Of a stretch of 64,000 nt of DNA, positions 37,601 to 49,600 are shown one piece after another. The position numbers and the translations under genes were made by a program. The notes under the pieces are model-generated. The model worked only from the letters and a program-made list of their open reading frames with translations. It was not told the DNA's origin and ran no database searches. The stretch's first letter is position 1. Every line of letters starts with the position of its first letter. The stretch is from JAWLAT01 sp041395325 (lineage in GTDB: Bacteria > Pseudomonadota > Gammaproteobacteria > Xanthomonadales > SZUA-5): assembly GCA_041395325.1 (NCBI GenBank), contig JAWLAT010000016.1, positions 1 to 64,000 on the forward strand, written 5' to 3'.

Positions 37601-40600
37601 CGAACCGGTAGTCCGGTCAGCGTGACCGTGCCGACATTCCTCACCATGAGCGGAATGCTCACGCCCTCCCCGATTGGGATTGCCGCAGCCGGCAACTGCA
37701 AGGCGCCATCCAATTGGGCGAGCGCCAATGCATCGGTCAGTTGCAGTGCCGCGGCTGATTCGGCCAGCAGGCTCTGCGTCCACAACTCTGCGCGCAGCAC
37801 ATACTGGCCTGCCGGTGCGACAGGATCCGGATTCAGCACGGTCGTGAGTACGCCCTGATAGCCCGGCGACAACGTCGCCAGGGGCTGATCGGATTCCGCC
37901 AGCACGTCGCCTTCGAAGGTCTCCAGCCGGACGCGCAGGCTGGCCTGCTCGATGGGGGCGTTGCCAGCGAGATACCGCAACTCGCTGCTCAGCGTGATGG
38001 GATTGCCCACCGGCACGCTGGCTGGCTGGGCCACGCTCGCGAGGCTCAGCGTACGTACGACGGACACGGCAACGGGCACCGTTTGGCGCGCCCGCAACTG
38101 ACCCTGGGTGTCGTACAGACTGGCCTGGACCTGATAGTCCCCCGCGGCGATGTTTCCGGGAATCCAGAGCAGGTCGCGTTCCGGACCATTGCCCACTGCC
38201 GGAACCTGCACCGCTTCATCCAGCAGATCCCGGACCAATTGACCCGCTGGCGAGACGATGCGCACGGTGAGGCGACCCGCCAAGGCCTGGCCGCCAGTCA
38301 GCACGCTGACTTGCCCCGTCATCGCCTGCGTCGGTGCCAGCAGGCTGGGCTGCGCCAAGAGCACCAGATCGGGGGCACCGTCCGCACTGACCGCAAAAGT
38401 CAGACTGGCCTGGTTGTTGGCGGTGCTGCGCTCGGTCAGTGTCCCGTCGGGGTCCAGGCGCACCTGTGCGACATGCGGCCCCGTCTGATCGAGACTCGGC
38501 AGAATCCAGCTGATCAGCGTCTCATCGCCCGGCAGCAAGGCCGCAACGCTGCGCGGTGGCAGGGATAGCGTGCCGGCCGGTGTGCTCAGAACCAGGCTCG
38601 CCGAGATGGCCTCGCTCGCACCGCTGCCGATGTTGCGCACCCGCGCACCCAGCCTGGGCTGATCGCCGGGATGCACCTGATTGGGCAACAGGCTCAAGTC
38701 GCTGGCGCGCACCTCCAGATCCGGCAGGCCGTCGGCAGGTACCAGGACCGTGATCGGCAACGCTGGCTGACTATTGAGCTGACCCACCCGAATCGACAAG
38801 GCCGTCAGCAGATTCTCGCCAGGTGCCAGCGGCACGCCGTCAACGCGGAACACACCCGCTGGACGCAGCCAGCTCAGCTCCCCATAGCTTTCGCTGCTGC
38901 TGAGCAAGACCTCGCCGGTGGCCAACGCCTGCATTCTCACGGCGCCATTGGCATCGGCCGATTGAACGAAGGTCATGCCCGGCCATTGATAAAGCTGCCA
39001 CTGCCCGTCGATCAGTACGTGCACCTGGTCGCCAAATGGGGAGAAGGCGGCGCCTTGAGCGAATCCACCGCCCACGTCCAGCCAATGCAGATCGCCGTTG
39101 GTCAGATCCAGCCGATAGAGCCCCTGCCCGACGGGACCCACTCCGGCCAGCACCGCCATCGCCTGGTCCGGGTGGAAGCCCACGGGTGTGGCCGCAGCGA
39201 TGGCGGCGTCGATCTCGTCTACCATCCCGCTGGCCAGATCCACTCTGAGCAGCCGTTCGTCGCTCATCCGTCGCAACAGCGCCCAGCGACTGCTCGGGTC
39301 CATCTGCAGACTGTCGGGATCGACATCGAAGGCATGGACGGCCAGCTCCTGCCACGGCCCCCCATCGCGTCTAAGCGCGAACGAGTCTCGACTGCCATCG
39401 GGCCAGTCAAAGTTCGCCAGGAGCAGCCACGCGTGTCCATCTGTACTTTGGCGGAAACCTCGAATGCCGGACTGGCTCAACACCAACTCGGACTGATCCA
39501 GTGAGGCGACATCCAACCGCAGCAGGCGCTCAGGGAGAGTTTGACCGTCACAGTGCAGCAATGTGTTGGACGTGAGCCATTGCGCCTGCGCACACGCCTG
39601 CCCGAGATCATTTTCATCGCCGCCGCCATCCGCGTTCAGCGCTTGCAGGACGGCGGTGTAGCCGTAGTCGTTCCAGATCCAGTTGGCCGCGGCGTTGATC
39701 GCACTGCGCTGACCACCATATCCAACGCCATGAATCTCTGTTTCTGCGGGCAGCTCCAACTCAGGCCACAGCTGATCGCGATAGCCCAACAGCAGGCGTG
39801 AATCGGGCTCCGCTGAACCGGCAACCACGGTTTCCGGGCCCGGCAAGGTCACCGACTGACCGAATCGCGTGGGATAGGTGAAAACCGGTGTGATCAGCCG
39901 CTCGTTGGCAAACGGCACGCCATCGGCGACATTCGAGTCACCGCTGGCATTGCCGCGCCCGTCCAGCGCCGCGACAACGTAGTAGTAGCGAACGCCATTC
40001 TGCAAGCCGTTGTCCACATAGGTCGTTTGTGCAGCCGGCACCTGAACGATCGGCTGGAATGGGCCGGCACCCTGCAAGGCACGCGAAACTCGATATTCCG
40101 TGGCCGGAGCGCCGAGGCCCGGCGACCATTGCAGGCGCAGCGCACCACCGCCTTCGATCGGTGACACGGCGAGATTCGTGGGTTCTGCCGGCACCATCCC
40201 GCTGATCGTGTGCACCACGACATTTGAACCGGCCGCATTGCCGACCGCGTCGACGGCGAATACCTGGTAGTCGTAGATGCCGTTGGGCAACGCGGCATCG
40301 AGGAAGCTGCGTTGGTTCAGATCTGTGATCTCAACCAGCAGTTGTCCACGCCGATAGAGCTGATAGGCGGCCAGATCCGGGGCCGAACTTTCGCTCCAGC
40401 TCAGCGACACGTCGGCATCAGTCTGGTCGCTGCTGAGCACGACCGGATCGGGCGCCTGCGCGTCACCCACTTGCGCCTCAACGGCGTCTGAACGCGGTCC
40501 TTCAAAACCGTACTGGTTCACTGCACTGACGCGATAGAGATAGGCGCCGTCGGAGAGCGTTTCAGCGAATTTCGTCATGGCAAGCAAGGGGCGCGACAGC

Positions 40601-43600
40601 ACAGCAACTTCGCCAACGTGGAAGCTTCCGCCCGAGTCACCCTCGGCCCGGAACGCAAGGCGCAGGCGCGTCGACACGTATGGCTGGTCGGGTCGAACCA
40701 CAATGCGGCCGTCGGACTCAATCGCCGTCACTGCCGGAAGCTCGATCCATCGACCTTCCCAGAGGCCTTCAAGCCTGACCCGCTCGGACGCGCTCCAGTC
40801 CTGCACACCGTCCAGGTACAGAGTCACGATCAGCGACTCTGCAGGCAACGCCACTTCCAAATACTCGTCGCGATTATTCCGAGGGAAGAAATAGGCCCCC
40901 GTGTCCGGATCACCGTCCACCAGATCCGCCAGTTCGAATGGCGTCTGACCGGTCGCGTAGACCCACGCCATCGACGGCTGAATGAGCTCATCGCTCAGCA
41001 CCGCTGCGCCGCGCCGGAACAAGCGGTAGCCACGGATGCTGTCCTCGGGGTTTGGATCCCACTGCAAGCTCACGTCGTGATCGTTGACGGTCAGCTGCAG
41101 CCCAGCAGGCGTCGCTGGATCGGCATCGTAGGCAGCCAGCACACTGGCCGAGCGACTGCGATTGCCTGCAGCATCAACGACTCGCAATCGAAACTCGTTC
41201 AGCCCTCGCAACAAGACGACGGGCAACTGCGCCTCAGCATCCGCAGCCAATGCCGGCACGACGACCGGGTCTGCACCCAGACTGGAAACTCGCTCCAGTT
41301 CCACCTCGCCAGCAACGGTCGAGCGTGCACGCAGCAACAGCGCGGACTGGTTGCCGGGTGCATAGGGTTGAACCAGGGCCGGGCTCCAGACCCTGGCTGA
41401 CGCCGATTCAGAGCCCTCCGAGATATTGTCGAAGGCATCGATGGCCCGGACTCGGTATTGATACAGGCCGTCGGCGACGCCCTGGTCGACGAAAGTGAGC
41501 GAAGGCTGTGCGACCTCACCCACTGTTTGCCAGGCTCCCTGAGACTGCAGCTGGCGTTCAATCCGGTATCGACTGACGTCCAGAGCCTGCGGCCCGTTCC
41601 AGCTCAGACTCACCTGATCGCCATCAACCGCTGCTGCCAGACTCACGGGTTCGTCAGGAGCGGTGAGATCACGGTACTCCACCGCCACCACCGGAGGCGA
41701 CGGATCGGTGAGCCCCTCGCTGTCCGTCGATGCGGCACGCAGCTCGTAGTCGCCGTAAGCTTGGTCCGCGGGCAGGAAACTTCGCTCGAAGGGCGGCTGG
41801 GTGAAAGGGGCGCCCATGTCCGTCCAGCTGCCCGTGCCCTGGACCCGGTACTGCAACCGGACCTCAGTGAGGTCCTGGTCCGTCGTGCTGCCACGAACAA
41901 GGATGGGTTGCTCGAATACAGTCCCGGGTGAGGGACGAACCAGCGTCACGCGGGGTGGATGACCGGCAACTTCGGCCGTGGCCGGCGACGACGGGTCCGA
42001 CACATTGCCGGTGGTGTCCACGGCCATGACGCGGAAGTCGTGGCTGCCATCACCGAGCGCTTCGACCCGATGACTGGTCTCGGTGTAGACGATTGAGCGA
42101 GGATCGGCGTTCGCGCTGCCATTAAGCAACTCCGGCCCCAGGTACACCAGATAGCCAGCCAGATCGGGTTCGCTGTTGGCCTGCCAACTCAGGTCGACGG
42201 CAGTGTCATCCACGCTCACGTTCACGCCTTCCGGCGCCGCGGGTGGCGTGTTGTCGACGGTAAACACCACCGAGGTCTCGGCACGGTTCTGGCTGAAGTC
42301 CCACGCTTCCAGCAGGAGCCCATAGTCACCATCGGGATGGGCCCGAGAGTCCCAGACGGCCAGTTCGCCGCCGAGATTGGGGTTACCACCCTGGACCAGT
42401 ACAGTCGTCACGCTCGGCGCCGCGGCAGGGGTGAGGCTCAGCCGATAGCGGTCGAAGTCCTCCTGACTGTGCGCCCGACCGCGTATTGCCACTTCGGCTC
42501 GCACTCGGGACTGCTGCTGCGGTGCGTGAATGCTCACGTCCGGGGGTGTGGTGTCAATCCGAATGCGGGCCTCATTGCTGGGTGAGGACTCATTGCCCGC
42601 CCTGTCCAGCGCCGTGACCTGATAGCCACGCTCGCCATCGCTCAGGCTCTGATCCAGATGGCTGAGTCCGGGCAACTCCAGCAACAACTGCCCATCGCGG
42701 AACAACCGATAGGCGACGACATCAGGAGACGATGAGGCGTTCCAACTCAGGCGCACGTCGCGCAAGCCTTCGCGCTCGGCGTTCAGCACCGGTGGCGGCA
42801 GAGGAGGCTCGGTATCGATGTCGACATCGACGTAGGCCTCGCCGGTCAAACCGACTCGATCGACAGCACTCAGCCGCAGTACGTACGGACCATCCGGCGA
42901 CGGCGCCAGCACGTTGGCGAGCAAACCAGCGAGCTCAGTCGTCCCGCCAGACAGACGCTGCCAATCGAGAGTGCCAGCGCTGCGGGGCGCGATCTCGAGT
43001 TGATACGCCTGCAAATGCGGGTCCGCTACGCTGCCATTGACCGCAAAGCTGCTGCCCAGCCAACTCCCGTCGAGCGGGCCGCTGATCGTGACCACTGGCG
43101 GTGTGTTGTCGAGCACGACCTGCACCTGATGCTCGGACTCGTTGCCGGCCAAGTCCACCACTCGCAATCGCAGAGCGTAGTTTCCATCACTGCCAGCCGC
43201 CGGCCACTGGCCCAGGGGCCCGTCGATGTTGCCGTTGCCGCTCGCCACGGGATGGGCGACACCGTCGAGCCCGACCACCTCCAGTGCCCAGCTCGCGGGA
43301 TGAAGGTCCGTGGCGAAGCCGACAACCTCGATGCCGGAACTACCACGGGTGACCAGGTCGCCATCGCCTGGATAGGTGATCAGTGCGATTGGGGGCGTCT
43401 GGTCCAGCGTGAATGTCAGGGTCTCCGTGGTGCTGTTGCCGACATCGTCCAAAGCGCGGATGCGCAACTCGTGCTCGCCTTCCTCGACCCCTGACCACGC
43501 CAGCACCGCCTGTTCGCCAAAACGCTCCCCTTCTGGAATCAGGTGCGGGAGCGAACTGCTGCTGGAGATCTCCCAGCGCAATGGATGCGCGTCAGTGAAC

Positions 43601-46600
43601 TCGACGATCAACTCGTCTGATGGGGATACGAAAGCACCATCGGCAATCTGCGGCTCGATGCCAGGCGGTGTGTTGTCCACGACAATCTGGAGCAGCATCT
43701 CCTGCAGACCGCTGCTGGCGCCTTCCTCGCCAGCGAGAATGCGTGCGTAGTACTCGCCATCGGGGACGACGGCGCCATCGTCGTTGGTGCCATCCCAGGA
43801 AGCACGGAAAGTCCCAGGCGAAATGAACTCCGGCTCCAGCAGCGCAACCGGCGTCCGATCAGCGTCGACCACATCGATCGCCAAGGGCACCGGCTGATTC
43901 AGGAGCAAATCCAGAACCGCGACATCGAGCACACCATCGCCATTGGGGGAGATCAGCTCGGGAATGATCGAGGCGTAGGCAATCAGGTCCGGCCTTTCGG
44001 GGATGATCACCTCCACAACCTCCCACTGACCGATATTGCCCACTTCGTCAGCGGCTCTGGCGCGCAGCTCGTAAGTGCCGGGCGAGTAGCGACCCGCCTG
44101 CCAGATCCAGGAGTAGGTCCCTTGAAAGTGCTCTGTGAGCAGCGCTTGCGGCACCCACGCACCGGGACCGTGAACCGGGTCGAGGCGTCGCAACTGAATT
44201 TCGGTGCTGACATGCCGATAGTCAGTTGGACTCACCAGCACGGACACCAGTGGACCCGCAATTTGCGAAGGCGTTGGCGACGCCATCGAGACCGAGGGCG
44301 GGGTGCTGTCGACGTAGAACAAGTACGTCCTGTTGAAGGTGCTGCCGCAGCTGTCGGTCAGATCGAGAACGAAATAATACAAACCGTCGGCGACCGCATT
44401 GCCGCTTTCATCCGTACCCTGCCAGGTGCGGCTCAGGACCCCGGGCGGGAAATCCCCGGTCGCCAGCGTTCTCACAGTTTCTCCAGTTGACAGCTGCTGA
44501 ACTGTCAAAGTCCCAGTGAGCGGCTCGCCAAAGACCACACTGAACTCCGCCTCGTGGCTCAATGCGATTGAAAAGCCCCTTTGGGGAACAAGGGCACTGT
44601 AGCGAAAAGGCGGTGCGATGCCGGTTGGTACCGTCATTCTGACTCCGTCGGCCAGCACACCCAGGTCAACCGTGAGCTCCCGAGTCACCACCGGGCCCGG
44701 TCCTTGACAAACGTTCTCCGCCCAAACATCCAGTTCGATGGAAGCCCCATCAGGAATCAGCAACGGGCTACCGTTTACTGGAATACTCTCTCCGCCGCGC
44801 AAATCGATAAACGCCAGATCAGCATCACTCTCAACATCCGGAGCGAACCGATAGGGCCTAACTGGAACGAGCCCCACCCCCATGGGATAGATGGCAACGA
44901 GCGGAGATCTTTCTCGAGACGAACCAGGATTCTCGCTTCGCGTCAGTGCAGGATACTCATTCCCTAAGTATCGAATTCTGCCGTCAACTTTCGGGACATC
45001 GGTTTCACTGAACACTTGCCCATACAATGAGCCACCCGCACAAACGCGGTCTCCGGAAAGCGGGTAGTCAAGCTCGACTGTCAATCGATCACCACCGACC
45101 CGGCCGTAGAACTGGGAATGCACTTCCGGCCACACTCGATCAATCGGGCGCTGCGCAGTCCAGATATCGCCGATTGGAAACTCGTCCACGCTGGTAAGCA
45201 GGCAATTGCAGGCGTATCCATCGGGACACTCGGAACGTGGTCCCGATTGAGCAAGCGGACACGCTCCCGTGCCAGCAGGAATCAGGCCGACAGGGTCGAC
45301 TGCCTCCAGCCGATTGGCCAACTCGATAAACCCTGCGCTGGCGGTCGATTCCTTGCCGAATGCAACCTCGGTACCGATTGGGCACCAAAGCAGCGGGACC
45401 AACACTTCAGACTGTCCGTAAAACCCGCAGCGGCCAACACCGGGTGGAGCTAGGCACTCAGTGGGCTGTCCCTCAAGCCACAACCGTTCTCCTTGATAGG
45501 CCTCATCGAAGTCCCTCGGAATACCGGTACCAGTGAGCAGATACTCAATTTCCTCCAAGGGCGCCAAGCTGGGAAGCGATGCCCGATAGACTTTTGCACC
45601 GGACACGACACAGCGTTGGGACGGCGCACTCACGGTGGCATCACTATCCGGCACTGGAATGAGCTCCAACGTGCCAGAGCGACCACGATTGGTTCGATAA
45701 ATCAACCCAATCGTGGTCGGCGAGACTCTTGGATCGACGATCTCGAGGAGGACCTCACCGAGATCGGTATTGGCACCCACAGAAGTTGGAGTGTCCTGTC
45801 GACTTAATGGGTAGTTGATCTGCCAAATGGCACCCAATTGATAGCGGCCGCTATCTACTGCATCAGATGTGAATGTTTTGGCGGAAATAAATGGCAGCGG
45901 GGCCAGCAGTTCGACAGCGTTCTGGTTTCCAGCCAGGTCCTCAACCAGCAGGCGATGATCAAGCTCAGCCCAATCGCCGCTATGGAAGCGCCACTGCAGG
46001 AACACATCGGTATCCGACGGCGTCAGCACCGCTTCCGCATCGTGCCAACCCTCCCCCAATTGATGTCCTCGGGCCTGAAAACGCACGGATTTCCAGTGCG
46101 GCTCGCTGGCACTCACGTCGACGGCCGATACTGGATTCTTGAATCCCCGACGCATCGTTGCCGACGTGTCCGATGACTCCCAGTCACACACGGCTTCTGT
46201 CGGCGGCAGTCCCTCTCTGGGTTGGTTGACCTGCAAGGCAGGCGGCACCGTATCGACGGTAAATGGCAACCGACGGCCATTGATGAGCAATTCGTATTCG
46301 CCATCGGCGACAATCTCACCCTGCGCGTTCGTGCCTGACCACTGATAGCTGTAGTTGCCGGCCACGGTATGCGTGTTTTCATGCGTTTGCACGACGACGC
46401 CGATGGCATCCCGAATCTCGATCTGTGCATTCAGTGGGCCATAGGTTTCGTACTCGAGCCGGAGTTGGTCGAGCCGACCATCTCCGTTGGGCGACAGGAA
46501 CTGCTCGCTCAATTGCACGGTACCCAGCAAGGAGTGATCGAACCAGAAGGCGGGGATGGTGAACTGGCGATGGTTACCCGCCTTGTCCCAGGCCTGGACC

Positions 46601-49600
46601 GTGAGCTCATAGACCCCGGGTTGCGGCGGACTCCAGATCGCGACCGCGCTGTCCAACCTTGGTGTGCTGCCACGATGGATCGCTTGCGCGCCGGGTATGC
46701 CGGGGCGCCGAGCATCGATGCGGTAGTGGTCGAGATTCTGGTCTTCTGCGGTGAGGCGGAGCAGGAAGCCGGAATAGGCCGACACGAAATCCAACTCCAA
46801 GTCCAGGCCCAGATTGGCACCCGAGCGCACGATTCGCAGACCACTGTTCTCGCAAATATCCCCGCCCCCTTGCAGCAACATCGACTCCGGCAAGGGAATC
46901 GGGTCCAGCTGACCAACGGACTCAGGGAACGTCGCTCGCTGCACGAAGCCACGACGGATCAGCACGCCAGATTCGTAGCCGATGGCTTGCGTCTCTCCGA
47001 CGATCCAAAACGGGTAGTGGAGGTAGTTGTCAAATCGCTTGCCCAGTTCGGGCAGCACCTCCAACCGGAGCGTCGTCGGATCGAGAATGAAGTTGTCGTT
47101 GTCGAGGTACTCGTATGGGTGATCCACGACGTGCCTGAGCAGGAGCGCCTCAAAGTGCCAGCGGTCGTGGCCGGGTGACGCATGTACCGCCCTGAAACCC
47201 GCTCGAAGCCGTTCCCCGGGTTCCAATTCACGCTCGGACTCTGGTTGCGTGACGAACACCTCAGGCAGCTCGGTTTCCTGCACCAACCCCGCCGCAATAT
47301 TCCAGCGCAGCACGGAGGCCGGCACCGAGCGCAGAATGATCAGTTCCCCGGCTTCGCTGCCGCCCAGCAACTGCAAGGATGCGTCCGCGTCTGCCGGGAT
47401 CGGCAACATCGTCAGCGGTTGGGATGCGCTCGGATCGAGCACGTAGATAGTGTCGAGGTACCAGGGCTCGATTTCGTCGAGCGTCGTTTCTGCTGCAATG
47501 GCGAAACGTCCATCACCCACAGACACGACCGTCAAGTGATGCGCGGCAACATCCGTGAATACCGTTTCCGTCAGCGTCTGGTGCATCAGCCTGGTGCCGC
47601 CAGGACTGTTGATCTGGTAGAGCAATGCATCCTCGGTTTGCGCCAACAACTGATCCGGGATTGTTGAAGAAAGCAACCGGCGTTCACCCGTCTGCATGTG
47701 GATCGCCGCCAGCCCATCGGAAGCACGAAACACGGCCCAGTCCGTTTCTAGTGACGCATGCCGGGCCCCTGGATGCTCAGTTCCGGACCAAACCAACCGG
47801 CTGCTGACGCGCCCATCGATTCGCAGCGCGTGCAACTCATAGACCAAGCCCGTGAGGTCCTCGGCAATGAGGAGCACGGCGATCTCGTTGCTGCCCTTGA
47901 CCAGCCATTGCTGGGTGGACGTCAGTGCGCCCACGTGCAGATCGTTCAGCTTGATGATGCGAGTGGCGGGTTGCCCGTTGAGTGGCGATCGATACAGGGC
48001 CCTTTCGCCCGGTTCAACCTCCCACCACAAACTGACGAGACTCTCGCTCGGAGGATGGAAAATATCGCCTGGGCTAGGAGAGCGTCGCCGTCCGTCGATG
48101 TCACAGGTGGTACCGACGCTCGCATAGCGGTCATGCCCGGTGTGGAAGGCCTGCAACAGCGGCGAGTTGTTGGTGTCCACGGTCACGGCGAGCAGCCCCA
48201 GCAACTCGCCCGAAGCACGCTCGACACGGACCGAATATCGATCATCCAGCGCGCGACGACCGTCCTGGCGCAGGCCGTTCCAGTGAACGCTGGCGACGGT
48301 GGTGTTGCTCAGGGGGCCACCCTCGGCACGGAAGACCTCTTCCCCCCAGCTGCTCAGTATTCGCACCCGCAGATCCTGGGGAGCCGGCACTCTCGCAACG
48401 ATCTCGGTGCTGTCGCGAATTCCATCGCCATTGGGCGAGATGAATTCCTCTGTCACATACAGATTGGGGTCAAGGTCACCAATCGTGAGTTCGGCGACGT
48501 TGTTGCTCTCGTCCGACTCGGCCACCACCTCGGCACTATCGACAAACGCGCGCAGGACCATCGAGCCCGAATCGCTGGCCCGCTCGAAGGGAAACTGCAA
48601 CGTCACATTCGCTCCGGCTGCCAACTCAGGAATGAGTTGCGGTGCGGAAGCCTCCACACCGACACCGTCCACCCACCGCTCGACGGTGACCGTCGCGCCA
48701 ACAGCGCCCTGTTCGCCGAGATTGTTGACGACGACATTGAGCGTGGCATTCGAACCAGGGGCCGGCTGGGTGGGTGTGGAACTCAGGTCGGCAGAGCGCA
48801 GTTCCAGATCCGGCAGCGCCCTGAGTTCGAACTGACGCAACTCGTCGTTGTCCCCTTCATTGGCCTCGGCAAGAAGTTGCTGGGCATCGACTCGAGCAAA
48901 GAGCGTGCGAGTCCCCCGCCCAGGCAAGGGTGGCAATACCAGCGTCACGTCCACGCTGCTTTCGCCCGCCAGTGCTGCTATCGAACTGCTGCCCCAGGGT
49001 ACTGATGCCGGCAGGTCGGGATCGTCCAGATAGACTGTCAGATCCGTCGGCGCGCTCGGTGCTGTGGACGAGTTGCGGACGAGCACATTCAGAGTCGTCT
49101 CCGTTCCCGCAAGCACAGGGTCCGGACTAAGCACCAGACTGCCCGGGACAATCGTCAGGTTGGGCAGCGTCGAAGGCAAAACAGCCAGATCGAGCTGAGC
49201 GCGGTTGTTGTCCTCGCGCACTTCGCTAACCAGGTCTTCGGGGTCCATCTCCACGATCAGACTGACCGGCCCGGCCAGGTCCGCCGTCCAGTCATAGTGA
49301 CGCAGTGCCGACTCACCGGGTCCGATCTGCAAATCCTGCTCAAGCAGTACTCGCGCCGGTGCAGACTGTCCTTGCACGCTCAGGCGAATCCGAAAGACGG
49401 GCGATCCGCGCACGCCGCGATTGTGTGCGGTAACCGCCAAACGCAGCGCCTGCCCCTGCTCCACCGCTTCGGGACTGACGCTCAGATCCTGGGATCGCAC
49501 CTCGAGATCCACCGCGGGTTGGCTAAGCAGCTGCAACTGGATCTCGTTGTTGCCTTCATCGGCTTCGATGAGCGCCTGGTCATCATCCAGCTTCAGGACC